A stretch of DNA of 5,379 bases, from contig JAJRVM010000357.1 in assembly GCA_024277285.1 (NCBI GenBank), forward strand, positions 1 to 5,379. Direction: 5' to 3'. The translations under genes and the position numbers were made by a program. Below, in pieces: positions 5,343 to 5,379 of this stretch. Numbering within the stretch: position 1 is the stretch's first letter; every line of letters begins with the position of its first letter. The notes beneath the pieces were generated by a model. It had not been told where the DNA came from. It saw nothing but the letters and a program-made list of their open reading frames with translations, and did no database searches. This DNA is from Planctomycetota bacterium. Lineage in GTDB: Bacteria; Planctomycetota; Planctomycetia; Pirellulales; Pirellulaceae.

Positions 5343-5379
5343 TTTCTTGCCAGATTTTTGAGGGATGGTCGTGCTGAAA

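Larger units (their letters stand above)
4889..5379. other. Structured non-coding region, possible mobile-element remnant
   Basis: No convincing complete gene occurs in these 491 bases. The contents are: a GCACC/GGTGC stem (4903-4925); a 7+3+7 palindrome (4931-4947); a GCTAGGC direct repeat (4967-4973 and 4980-4986); the matching inverted copy (5178-5191); a 12-bp direct repeat (5229-5252); and short hairpins at 5260-5270, 5296-5310 and 5329-5342. A minus-strand reading frame (5061-5282) crosses two of these repeat features and has no family resemblance, so it is not called. The density of repeats suggests a degenerate transposable or dispersed element. Confidence 0.45.
5197..5379 (-). other. 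Open minus-strand frame running off the window
   Basis: On the minus strand a frame is open from the window edge for 60 codons to TAG at 5197-5199. The peptide is rich in Trp, His, Cys and Lys (for example R-K-K-W-H-G-T-Y-C-G). Third-position GC is clearly lower than in the other genes. It could be the tail of a gene or element beyond the window, but most of it coincides with the direct repeat and hairpins, so chance is at least as likely. Confidence 0.15.

Overview
The window looks like a stretch of GC-rich bacterial chromosome, most plausibly from a planctomycete (Planctomycetota, Pirellulales-like). This is inferred from the kinds of protein present: secreted S1C/PDZ proteases in tandem, one of them with a degenerate active site, and a DUF433/DUF5615 pair. 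No rRNA or marker gene is present to prove it.

Layout. Bases 1-36 hold three copies of a 12-bp tandem repeat at the window edge, followed by about 180 bases without a convincing gene. A complete minus-strand gene (218-1114) encodes an atypical NAD(P)-binding SDR-family epimerase/dehydratase. A 327-bp spacer (1115-1441) separates it from two divergent plus-strand genes, probably one transcription unit. The first (1442-2650) is a secreted trypsin-like serine protease with an intact His/Asp/Ser triad, a repeat-built Ser/Thr/Ala/Pro linker and a C-terminal PDZ domain. The second (GTG start at 2762, strong Shine-Dalgarno, to 3976) is a secreted relative in which the catalytic His is Ser, the catalytic Ser is Cys, and a PDZ domain sits inside the protease fold rather than after it. 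A natural reading is an active envelope quality-control protease paired with a non-catalytic partner or sensor; that pairing is inference.

A 277-bp spacer with a weak hairpin and a doubtful 59-codon ORF leads to a compact two-gene module. It has an extended -10 promoter overlapping a small imperfect palindrome, a DUF433 antitoxin-like gene (4254-4538), and a DUF5615 PIN-like toxin gene (4535-4888) overlapping it by 4 bases. It reads as an autoregulated VapBC-like toxin-antitoxin operon.

The last 491 bases carry no convincing complete gene but are rich in structure. A 14-bp perfect inverted repeat bounds 258 bp, its left copy is itself a 7+3+7 palindrome, and several short hairpins and a 12-bp direct repeat follow. 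This is best read as a degenerate or non-autonomous mobile or dispersed repeat element. The most unusual items are the rearranged pseudo-protease and this terminal repeat region; neither can be called new without database searches.
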